Assembly: GCA_020849655.1 (NCBI GenBank)
Contig: JADLFU010000044.1
Location: 51,144 to 115,143 of the forward strand
Source of the DNA: Polyangiaceae bacterium
GTDB taxonomy: Bacteria > Myxococcota_A > Polyangia > Polyangiales > Polyangiaceae
Length of the DNA: 64,000 nt
Direction of reading: 5' to 3'
In this document: piece by piece, positions 34,601-42,433 of the stretch
Layout of the letters: the number at the start of each line of letters is the position of its first letter
Position numbering within the stretch: position 1 is the first letter of the stretch
Program-made: the position numbers and the translations under genes
The notes under the pieces: generated by a model
What the model saw: only the letters and a program-made list of their open reading frames with translations
Told to the model about the DNA's origin: nothing
The model's database searches: none

Positions 34601-35350
34601 TTCATGATGGTCACCCACCGCGTGCAGGGGACATGGGGCGAGCTCGGGCCGATCTTCGAGGCGTTCCGCGCAGACGCGCGCGAGCGCGGTGATCGCTATG
34701 CCGAGACGACGTTCACGCTCGCGGTGGGCTTCGCGCCACGGCTCGCCGACGGCGATCCCGACACGGCAGAGGAGGAGGCGGCGGAGGCCAGGGCTGCGTG
34801 GGACGGGCGCGGGTTCCTGCTGCAGCACCACTACGCGCTCGTCGGGGCGACGCACATCGCGCTGTACCGCGAGCGAGGCCGCGGGCTCTGCGCGTGGGCC
34901 GAGCAGGAGCGCGACTGGCCGCGGTTCCGCGCGAGCCAGCTCGGCGTGGTGGAGTACGTGCGCCTCGAGCTCCACCTGCTGCGCGCGGCGGCCGCGATCG
35001 CGGGCGTCCCCGAGCGCCCGGACCTCGCGGCGGCGGCGAGGTCGGCGCTGCGCCACGTCCGGCGCGCGCGCATCCCGTGGGCCATGGCGTGGGCCGAGCT
35101 GCACGCGGCGTCCCTGGCGCGGGCGACGGGCGACCCGCGCGCGCTGTCACGCCTGCGCGAGAGCGTGGTCGCCCTCGACCGGTGCGAGCTGCTCGCGCAC
35201 GCCGCCGCCGCGCGCGTGGTGTGGGGTGAGCAGACGGGCGGCGACGAGGGGAGGGAGCTCGCGGCGCGTGGCCGCGCGTTCTTCGAGGATCAGCGGGTCG
35301 CCGACGTCGACGCGTGCGTCGCCGTCTACACGCCGGGCGCGTGGCGCTGA
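31646..35350 (+). CDS. Ser/Thr protein kinase fused to an AAA-type ATPase/TPR-like regulator
   Basis: This 1234-residue protein begins with a Hanks-type kinase (about 22-305): LGAGGFGTVLR, Lys in EVALKLLRL, LHRDVKPTNVMV, LDFGLV and a TPLYMSPEQ activation segment. An AAA-16/ORC-like ATPase follows with Walker A GVSGMGKSTLLAAAL near 353 and Walker B VVVAIDDLQWGDDD near 475. A long helical, TPR-like C-terminal region (about 690-1234) completes it. Such STAND-type kinase fusions are typical of myxobacteria. A low-complexity insert of about 45 residues (AATASQVTALAPTERDP) interrupts the kinase before the HRD loop. The start is GTG 31646. Confidence 0.92.
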   Translation: MARESALAPHLAIPDTLARGRFRVLEVLGAGGFGTVLRCADEARRGAEVALKLLRLEAADARLMFKREFRSLADISHPSLVRLYELFAEADPWFFTMELLSGVTAAGFVRGESAAATASQVTALAPTERDPTSAPATARPGRAGDPDRVRRVLEGMTEGLLHLHARGKLHRDVKPTNVMVTDDRVVLLDFGLVADADETPDGRVVGTPLYMSPEQILGGDTGPESDFYSLGVTAYELLTGAAPHAAPTLAGLVAQKSMEDPAPPSALSPGVEPALEALCLDLLRRAPADRPGGEEILARLRGGDDPRPRAARAPRLARSALVGRVAERVSIEEAAARAHAERRLVVATLSGVSGMGKSTLLAAALDAFARRHPTSFVLAGRCYEQESVPFAALDGVIDALSLALAALPPATLEGLAPANAGALLAMFPVLARVPVLRDAAGGSGRGSPTDARHLGVRALAELLSSLAALGPVVVAIDDLQWGDDDSVGALAELVRDRRLPALVVTAHREEEETSPFLAATLPVLYAATRDRLDVRLGPLSQGDARLLVAALSPDTGESARDAIVTAAAGRPFLLAELSHAGATTTAGGLEAALLARVARLPEVARQLLSVLAIAGRPLARDVLEATAPLDADVPGALRALSVERLVRAGGDRAASELEMFHDSIREAVAAALSPDERRAAHLGLADAMERLAVAGWEALASHLLYAGRPERAVRYAAIAAEEAAEAHAFERSAELLRVALDAASPDDPARPRWCRQRAEALTNAGRGAESAEAWLVAAGTARTPIEALDHERRAAERFLVTGHLDRGLELLRALLSRAGLWYPSPALGLLGLAALRVVIVVRGLTLRARSAATPEALARVDIAWTVASGLALVDTVRGAYFSSLHTLLALRAGDRGRIVRALATEVGFESAQGGVAPRRLEVRALARARELAETPYEQATVTLQDGVSRLLRCDFRGGQPLVIEAERELHDRCPGTTWERNTARLFMMVTHRVQGTWGELGPIFEAFRADARERGDRYAETTFTLAVGFAPRLADGDPDTAEEEAAEARAAWDGRGFLLQHHYALVGATHIALYRERGRGLCAWAEQERDWPRFRASQLGVVEYVRLELHLLRAAAAIAGVPERPDLAAAARSALRHVRRARIPWAMAWAELHAASLARATGDPRALSRLRESVVALDRCELLAHAAAARVVWGEQTGGDEGRELAARGRAFFEDQRVADVDACVAVYTPGAWR

Positions 35351-35370
35351 GCGCGGCGGACGCCGGCGCG

Positions 35371-36357
35371 TCACTCCACGATGATCTGGCAGCACCCCGT
35401 GAGGCAGTAGTACCCGGCGGCGCAGGGTTGCGCCTGGGTGCAGGACACCGCGCCGGCCGGGCACTGTGGTCCCGCCGGCGCTCCTCCAGCGCTCGTGCCC
35501 GCCGCGCCCGCTCCCGCCGCGCCCCCGCTGCCGCTCGCCCCCGCCGCGCCGCTCGCCCCCTGGCACTCCTTCGGCAGCTCGTTCTTGCCGAGGCACAGCT
35601 CGCACGGATCACAGGGGTTGCCGCACTGGGTGCTCTGGGTGCAGGGCGGACACTTGGTCGGATCGTCGAGCGACTTCGAGTCGCACGTCGGCAACAAGAG
35701 AACGCTCTTCGTGCCAGCCGCGGTCTGGAACGCGCAGCACCCGAAGCAGTCACAGCCGTTGGGCACGCTGCCCAGACACTTGTCGAGGCACGCCTGGGAG
35801 GGCGGGCCGGGGCAATTCTTCGCCTTCGGGTCGTACGGGCACCCGAGGGCGGCGCCTGGGCTCTTGGGATCGCAGGCGAGGTTCCACTCGCACTTGTCGT
35901 CACCCTGCCCGCTGTTGCCGTCGAAGAAGCAGTCCTGCTTGCAGGGATCGATGTTGTCACCTGGGATGCCGGTGGCGAAGGACCCCTCGTCATTGTCGAG
36001 GTACCCGGTGCAGTCGGGGTCGAACCCGTCGGACAGCCCGTCGCCGTCGTTGTCCAGACAGTCGGTGCACTGCGTGGTGCCGCACGAGCCTCCGTCGACC
36101 CCGAGGAGCGCCCCGCCGACGCCGCCCTGGCCGGCCGCGGTCGCGGCGCCGAGGCCGCCCTGCCCGGCCGCGGTGGCGCCGAAGCCGCCCTGAGAAGCGC
36201 CGCCGCTCGACGCGCCGCCGCCGCCGTCGGGCGCTCCCGAGCCTGCGGGCGGCGCGGTGTCCACGGAGCTGGAGCCTCCGCAGGCGAGCGGCAGCACCCC
36301 GGGAGCGGCGAGGGCGCCGACGATCATCCCGATCCGGAGGAGGAGTTCTCGCTTCAT
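35371..36357 (-). CDS. Cys-rich surface lipoprotein with a DNDGDG module, paralogue of the 36869 protein
   Basis: This 328-residue protein has a lipoprotein signal ending VLPLACGGSSS (Cys near 26) and a Gly/Ala/Ser stalk to about 80. A Cys-rich module of about 190 residues follows: CLDNDGDGLSDGFDPDC (calcium-loop-like), GIPGDNIDPCKQDCFFD, CEWNLACDP, VPNGCDCFGCC, DPTKCPPCT, CELCLGKNELPKEC. A second Gly/Ala linker leads to a terminal Cys knot (CPAGAVSCTQAQPC, YYCLTGCCQ). The same module occurs in the neighbour at 36869. The function is unknown; it is presumably surface-exposed and disulfide-rich. ATG 36357 is chosen because it yields the signal. Confidence 0.85.
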   Translation of the reverse strand: MKRELLLRIGMIVGALAAPGVLPLACGGSSSVDTAPPAGSGAPDGGGGASSGGASQGGFGATAAGQGGLGAATAAGQGGVGGALLGVDGGSCGTTQCTDCLDNDGDGLSDGFDPDCTGYLDNDEGSFATGIPGDNIDPCKQDCFFDGNSGQGDDKCEWNLACDPKSPGAALGCPYDPKAKNCPGPPSQACLDKCLGSVPNGCDCFGCCAFQTAAGTKSVLLLPTCDSKSLDDPTKCPPCTQSTQCGNPCDPCELCLGKNELPKECQGASGAAGASGSGGAAGAGAAGTSAGGAPAGPQCPAGAVSCTQAQPCAAGYYCLTGCCQIIVE

Positions 36358-36428
36358 CCGCCCACGAGTTGCCGTGGGCGCGCGCTCCTTCGGGCGAAGG
36401 GTCGCCGTGGGGACGGCACCAGCGCGAC

Positions 36429-36818
36429 ATGACGCCCACGCGCCACCTCTCGACGCTGCTCTTCTCCCTGATCCTATCGGCGGCCGCCTGCGGGGGCGAC
36501 GACGAGGGTGGGAGCGGCGGCGCCGCCGGGGGCGCGGGCGGCTCCGCGACGGTCGGAGCCGCGTGCACGACGAGCGGCGCCGACGGGCAGTGCGCGGCGG
36601 GGGCGGTGTGCGGCAAGCCCGTCGACGGCACGGCGACGCTCGTCTGCCTGAAGACCTGCGCCGCTCAGGGTGACTGTGGACCGACCGAGGACTGCAACGG
36701 CGTGGAGGGCAGCGCGACCAAGGGGTGCCGCCCGAAGAAGGGCGCGGGCGGCGCTGGTGGAGGTGGCGGTGCCGGCGGGGCGAGCGCCGGCGCGGGGACC
36801 GCAGGCGCGGGCGGCTGA
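36429..36818 (+). CDS. Small Cys-rich lipoprotein
   Basis: This 129-residue protein has a signal STLLFSLILSAAACGGDD with Cys near 21 and a short Gly/Ala linker. A Cys-rich core follows at about 45-102 (AACTTSGADGQCAAGAVCGK, LVCLKTCAAQGDCGPTEDC, KGCRPKKG), and then a Gly/Ala-rich C-terminal tail. The core looks like a small disulfide-bonded domain; no family was recognised. It is divergent from the 35371 gene with a 71-base gap and is followed 50 bases later by the large Cys-rich protein gene, so the three form a surface-protein locus. Confidence 0.8.
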   Translation: MTPTRHLSTLLFSLILSAAACGGDDEGGSGGAAGGAGGSATVGAACTTSGADGQCAAGAVCGKPVDGTATLVCLKTCAAQGDCGPTEDCNGVEGSATKGCRPKKGAGGAGGGGGAGGASAGAGTAGAGG

Positions 36819-36868
36819 CGTCCGATCCTGACCGAAGGATCGCGCTGCCACGGCAACGAGGTGGGGCC

Positions 36869-39541
36869 ATGCGCCCCACGCGAGCTTCGTTCGCCACATT
36901 CTTTACGCTGCTCCCCCTCGTCGCCGTCGCCGCGTGTGGCGGTGGTGAGCTGGAGACGACCGTCGGCGCACAGGCGACGGCGGGGGCCGCGGGTGTGGGA
37001 GGGGGGAGCGCCGGCAGCGCGGGGATCGCGGGCGCGGGCGGCGCGAAGGCCGGCGCAGGGGGCGTGAGCGCGGGCGCGGGCGGCGCGAAGGCCGGCGCGG
37101 GGGGCGCGGGCGCGGGCGGCGCGAAGGCCGGCGCGGGGGGCGCGGGCGCGGGCGGCGCGAAGGCCGGCGCGGGGGGCGCGGGCGCGGGAGGCGCGAAGGC
37201 CGGCGCAGGGGGCGTGAGCGCGGGCGCGGGCGGCGCGAAGGCCGGCGCGGCCGGGCAGGCAGGATCGTCGGGGGGCGGCGCGGGTGGCGCCAAGGCCGTC
37301 TGCGGCGACGGCGTGCGGGCCGGCGTCGAGCAGTGTGACGCAGCAGACCTCGGCGGCGCGACGTGCGCGAGCGCGACCGGCGGGGTCGCGCCGACCGGGA
37401 CGCTCTCATGCTTCGCGAACTGCACCTTCGACACCCTCGCGTGCGTCCATGGCGGCGCGGGCGCGGGCGGTGGCGGCGGCGCGGGCGGCGCGACGACGAC
37501 CTGCGGGAACGGCAAGCGCGACGCGGGCGAGCCCTGTGACGGCGCGGATCTCGGCGGGGCGACGTGCCAGGCCATCCTCGGCGATCCCGCCGCGACAGGC
37601 GCGGTCGCGTGCTTCATCAACTGCACCCTCGACGCGGGGTTCTGCGTCCCTGGCGGCGTCGGCGGCGCGGGCGGAGGAGGCGCCGGCGGGGGAGGCAGCG
37701 TGGCCAGCGTCTGCGGGGACGGGGTAAAGTCGGGCCTGGAAGGCTGCGACGGCGCCGATCTCGGCGCGGTGACGTGCGCCTCGGCCACGGGCGACGCGAG
37801 CAGCACCGGCGCCGCGGCGTGCTTCGCCAACTGCACGCTCGATCTGACGCTCTGCTCGACGCCCCCGAGCTCCACCGGCGCGTCCTGTGGCGATGGGGTG
37901 AAGGACAACCTCGAGCAATGCGACGGCGCCGACCGGGGTGGCGCCTCCTGCGCGACGGTGCTCGGCCCTGGCGCGACGGGCGCCGTCGCCTGCCACACGA
38001 ACTGCACGCTCGACGCGTCGGCGTGCGTGCTCGGGGGCGCGGGCGGCGCGGGCGGCGCGGGGGCGGGCGGCACCGCTGGCGGCGCGGGGGCGGGCGGCGG
38101 GGCCGCCTGCGTGGTCACCTCGTGCCTGAACCACGTCTACGCGTGCGGCGACTGCATGGACAACGACGGCGACGGCCTCACCGACATGGAAGACCCGGAC
38201 TGCCTGGGCCCCTGCCACAACAACGAAGACAAGTTCGCGCTGGGGATCCCCGGCGCCAACAACGCGCCCTGCAAGCAGGACTGCTACTACGACTACGACA
38301 GCGGCAGCGGCAACGACGGCTGCGAGTGGGATCATTCGTGCGACCCGCTCGAGGTGGCGCCCGACTTCTACCCCGAGGGGGCGAAGTGCGAGTACGACCC
38401 CAAGACCAAGGTGACGCCCAAGCTGAGCTGCACCCAGGCCGCTGCCGGGCAGCCCTCGGCGTGCACGTCCTACTGCAGCCCGCTGACGCCGAACGGCTGT
38501 GACTGCTTCGGCTGCTGCGAGCTGCCGGCGGCGGGCGGCAAGTTCGTCTGGCTCGGCTCGACGGACGGCGCCGGCAACGGCACCTGCAAGCTCGGTGACG
38601 AGGGCGATCCGACGAAGTGCCACCCCTGCACGCCGGTGCCTGCCTGCCTCAACACGTGTGAGAAATGTGAACTGTGCCTCGGCAAGACGACGCTCCCCGC
38701 GGAGTGCTCGCCGCCGCCCCAGCTGTGCGGAGACGGTAAGGTGGAGGGCAGCGAGCAGTGCGACGGCGCGAGCGTCCCGGTCACCTGCGCGGTGATCACG
38801 GGCAATCCGTCGTCGACCGGAGCGGTCGCTTGCGCGCCGAACTGCACGCTCGACGGCTCCGCGTGCGACGTGCCGACCACCAAGTGCGGCGACGGGGTGC
38901 GCACGGGCCTCGAGCAGTGTGACGGCGCCGACGTGGGCGTCGCGACCTGCCCGAGCGTCACGGGTGACCCGACGAGCGCGGGCGCGATCGCCTGCTTGCC
39001 CAACTGCCTGCTCGACGGCTCGGGCTGCAGCGTCCCGCCGCCGGGCTCGGGCGGCGCAGGCGGCGCGGGGCAGTCATCGTGCGGCAACGGCGTGCGCGAA
39101 GGCGGTGACCAGTGTGACGGCGGAGACGTGGCCGGCGCGACGTGCGCGAGCGTGACGGGGAACCCGGGCGCGACGGGCGTCGTCAAGTGCTTCCCCAATT
39201 GCACCCTCGACGGCTCGGACTGCAAGACGGGCGGCGGCCCCACGCCCGTGTGTGGCAACGGCGTGAAGGAGGCGGGCGAACAGTGTGACGGCAACGACGT
39301 CGGCGCGGCGACCTGCGCGTCCACGACGGGCGATCCCGACAGCACGGGCGCGGTCAAGTGCTTCCCCAACTGCACCTTCGACACGGGCGGCTGCAGCACC
39401 CCGAGCGGCGGCGGAGGATCCAGCGCGTGTGGCGCGCAGCAGTGCCCCGCGGGGAGCCAGGCATGCAACGTCGCCGCCGGGTGCCCTTGCCAGAAGTCGG
39501 CCGATTTCTGCCTGACGGGTTGCTGTCAGCCGAAGCCGTGA
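36869..39541 (+). CDS. Large Cys-rich repeat lipoprotein with eight CGDG...EQCD repeats around a DNDGDG module
   Basis: This 890-residue protein has a lipoprotein signal (FFTLLPLVAVAACGGGE). A Gly/Ala/Lys stalk leads to about residue 145, then four repeats of the form CGDGVxxGxEQCDGADLGG, then CF(A)NCTxDxxxC. A module of about 190 residues (CMDNDGDGLTDMEDPDC, GIPGANNAPCKQDC, NGCDCFGCC, CELCLGKTTLPAEC) is followed by four more repeats and a C-terminal Cys motif (YYC-like FCLTGCCQPKP). The repeats resemble Cys-rich DUF4215-type repeats of myxobacterial surface proteins. The central module is shared with the 35371 protein. The function is unknown; adhesion or matrix contact is a guess. Confidence 0.88.
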   Translation: MRPTRASFATFFTLLPLVAVAACGGGELETTVGAQATAGAAGVGGGSAGSAGIAGAGGAKAGAGGVSAGAGGAKAGAGGAGAGGAKAGAGGAGAGGAKAGAGGAGAGGAKAGAGGVSAGAGGAKAGAAGQAGSSGGGAGGAKAVCGDGVRAGVEQCDAADLGGATCASATGGVAPTGTLSCFANCTFDTLACVHGGAGAGGGGGAGGATTTCGNGKRDAGEPCDGADLGGATCQAILGDPAATGAVACFINCTLDAGFCVPGGVGGAGGGGAGGGGSVASVCGDGVKSGLEGCDGADLGAVTCASATGDASSTGAAACFANCTLDLTLCSTPPSSTGASCGDGVKDNLEQCDGADRGGASCATVLGPGATGAVACHTNCTLDASACVLGGAGGAGGAGAGGTAGGAGAGGGAACVVTSCLNHVYACGDCMDNDGDGLTDMEDPDCLGPCHNNEDKFALGIPGANNAPCKQDCYYDYDSGSGNDGCEWDHSCDPLEVAPDFYPEGAKCEYDPKTKVTPKLSCTQAAAGQPSACTSYCSPLTPNGCDCFGCCELPAAGGKFVWLGSTDGAGNGTCKLGDEGDPTKCHPCTPVPACLNTCEKCELCLGKTTLPAECSPPPQLCGDGKVEGSEQCDGASVPVTCAVITGNPSSTGAVACAPNCTLDGSACDVPTTKCGDGVRTGLEQCDGADVGVATCPSVTGDPTSAGAIACLPNCLLDGSGCSVPPPGSGGAGGAGQSSCGNGVREGGDQCDGGDVAGATCASVTGNPGATGVVKCFPNCTLDGSDCKTGGGPTPVCGNGVKEAGEQCDGNDVGAATCASTTGDPDSTGAVKCFPNCTFDTGGCSTPSGGGGSSACGAQQCPAGSQACNVAAGCPCQKSADFCLTGCCQPKP
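37034..37255 (+). repeat. 36-bp tandem repeats coding a GAKAGAGGAGAG stalk
   Basis: About six copies of a 12-codon unit (GAKAGAGGAGAG or GAKAGAGGVSAG) lie in frame near the start of the large Cys-rich protein. The 36-bp period equals that of the repeat at 5018-5269 in an unrelated lipoprotein, although the codons differ. Confidence 0.85.
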
Positions 39542-39580
39542 CGGGCGCAGCGGTGGACGAGCGCAGCGGGCGGTCGAGCG

Positions 39581-40582
<1,002 letters not shown>

Positions 40583-40738
40583 CCCCGCGCCGTATCGCGA
40601 GCCCGACGCTGAAGGAAGCGGCGAAGGCGGCAACCTCGGGCGAGAGTGCAGCCCGCCTCCGTCTCGCACACGCGCCCGTGGATCGAGCCCCGCTCCGCGA
40701 CTACGCTCAGGGGCGAGTTGGCCGCCGGGGTGCTGTCC

Positions 40739-41302
40739 ATGACGAAGGCGACGTCGGACGCCACCGAGGCGCGCGCGCTGCTGGGCCGCTTCGCCGCGGC
40801 CGAGCCCGCCGCCGTCGCGGAGGTGTACCGCGCGAACGTCGCGTCGGTGTCGAGGGTCGTCGCGCGGACGGGCGGCGGCTCGAGGGAGGAGGTCGAGGAT
40901 CTCGTGCAGGCGACCTTCCTCGAGGCGCTGCGCGGCGCCGAGCGATTCCAGGGCTCGACGTCGGTGCGCGCGTGGCTCGTCGGGATCGCGATGAACCTCA
41001 CACGGATGCACCGCCGCTCGATGGGCCGCGAGCGCCGCCGCCGAGCGCTCTTCGACCCTTCTCCCGACCCGGCGCCCTCGTCCGAGGCGAGGTTCTGCGA
41101 CGAGGAGGCGCGCGCGCGCTTGCTCGTCGCCATCGACGCGCTGCCCGATCTCCAGCGCGAGGCGCTCGTGCTGTGCGAGCTAGAGGAGATGTCGGCGAAG
41201 GAGGTCTCTGCGCTCCTCGGCGCGCCCCCGTCGACCATCTGGCGGCGCGTGCACGACGCCCGCGTCACGCTCAGGCGCCTGCTCGCGGAGGCAGACCCAT
41301 GA
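40739..41302 (+). CDS. ECF-type RNA polymerase sigma factor
   Basis: This 187-residue protein has region 2 (VYRANVASVSRVVART, then VEDLVQATFLEALRGAERFQ and VRAWLVGIAMNL) and region 4 (LPDLQREALVLCELEEMSAK, EVSALLGAPPSTIWRRVHDA). This is the standard two-domain ECF layout and length. The start ATG 40739 is preferred over 40646 because the extra 31 residues do not fit the family. The 4-base overlap with the FecR-like gene marks it as a sigma/anti-sigma pair. Confidence 0.9.
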   Translation: MTKATSDATEARALLGRFAAAEPAAVAEVYRANVASVSRVVARTGGGSREEVEDLVQATFLEALRGAERFQGSTSVRAWLVGIAMNLTRMHRRSMGRERRRRALFDPSPDPAPSSEARFCDEEARARLLVAIDALPDLQREALVLCELEEMSAKEVSALLGAPPSTIWRRVHDARVTLRRLLAEADP

Positions 41303-42420
41303 CCGCCGCGCACCTCGCGCGTGCTCGTGTCCAGTCGCTGGCGGAGGGCGCGCCTCCGAGCGACGACGAGGCGTCGCACCTGCTCGAGTGTCGCGACTGC
41401 CGCGGCGCCGTCTCTCTCGCCCCCGAGCTCGATGCCCAGCTCGAGGCGCTCGCGATGGCACCCTGGCCTGCCGACGACGCGGCGACGTCGGACCTCCTGC
41501 GTCGCGCGGCGGCCTCGCGATCGACGCGCTCGCGGCGGCGCGCGGGGGCGGTGGTCCTCGCGCTCGCGGCGGCGGCGGGGATCGGGTGGACCGCCCTGCG
41601 AGGGGCCGATCCCGTGGCGGTCGACCCGGCGCCGGGCGCGACGGTGGTCCGGGCGCGCGAAGGCGCGGACGACGTCGTCACGCTCGACGGCGCAGCGAGG
41701 TTCGAGGTCGCGCGCCTGCCGGCCGGGCGACGCTTCCGCGTGCGCGCCGCCGGTGATCACCTCGAGGTGAAGGGCACCGAGTTCCGCGTGGAGGCGACCG
41801 CGCTCGGCTTCTCGCGCGTCTCCGTGGAGCGCGGCGTCGTCGAGGTGAGGCCGGCGTGCTGCTCCGCGGTGACGCTGCGAGCGGGCGAAGCGTGGGCACG
41901 CCCCGCCGAGCTCGCGGCCCCCGCCGACCCCTCCGAGAGCGCGCGGTCGAACGTCGCCCCTCCCGTCGTGTCGTCTGCGCCCGCGTCGCCTGCGCCCGCG
42001 CCGCCCGCGCCGCCCGAGCGCGGCGCGACGCTGACTGCGTCCGAGCTGCTGGCCCAGGGCACCGCGGCGTACGACGCGGGCCGATTCTCGGCGGCCAGCG
42101 AGCTGCTCTCGAGGGCGCTCGCCGCGGAGCCGTCGGCGTCGTGGGCGCGCGACGCGCGCGTGCTCGCGGGCGCCGCGCAGGTGCTCTCGAGCCCGCCGCA
42201 AGCGATCCCCGCGCGGCCCGTCTCGGTTGCGTCACTGGACGCCGCGGCGCGGAGGGCGACGTCGCTCGGTGACGGGGTGCGCGCGCGGGCCGCGGCGATC
42301 GGCGCGGCGCGAAGGAGCGCGGGAGAGGGCGCGAGGCGGCGGTGGTGCGCGCTCGCGGCCGACCCCGCGATCACCCCGCCCGTCCGCGACGAGGCCTCGC
42401 GCGCCTGTCAGCGCCGCTGA
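41299..42420 (+). CDS. Anti-sigma factor with ZAS-like Hx3Cx2C motif, TM helix, FecR domain and TPR-like tail
   Basis: This 373-residue protein has a cytoplasmic N-terminal end containing HLLECRDC (H-x3-C-x2-C, the zinc-binding anti-sigma motif). A TM segment lies at about 82-98 (AVVLALAAAAGIGWTAL). A FecR-like beta domain follows (VTLDGAARFEVARLPAGRRF, VKGTEFRVEA, VSVERGVVEVR), then a Pro/Ala linker and a helical, TPR-like end (LLAQGTAAYDAGRFSAASEL). It would hold the ECF sigma factor at the inner membrane and release it on a periplasmic cue. A FecR domain joined to a ZAS motif is not the textbook FecR layout. Confidence 0.85.
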   Translation: MTAAHLARARVQSLAEGAPPSDDEASHLLECRDCRGAVSLAPELDAQLEALAMAPWPADDAATSDLLRRAAASRSTRSRRRAGAVVLALAAAAGIGWTALRGADPVAVDPAPGATVVRAREGADDVVTLDGAARFEVARLPAGRRFRVRAAGDHLEVKGTEFRVEATALGFSRVSVERGVVEVRPACCSAVTLRAGEAWARPAELAAPADPSESARSNVAPPVVSSAPASPAPAPPAPPERGATLTASELLAQGTAAYDAGRFSAASELLSRALAAEPSASWARDARVLAGAAQVLSSPPQAIPARPVSVASLDAAARRATSLGDGVRARAAAIGAARRSAGEGARRRWCALAADPAITPPVRDEASRACQRR

Positions 42421-42433
42421 CGCTTTCGCGGCG

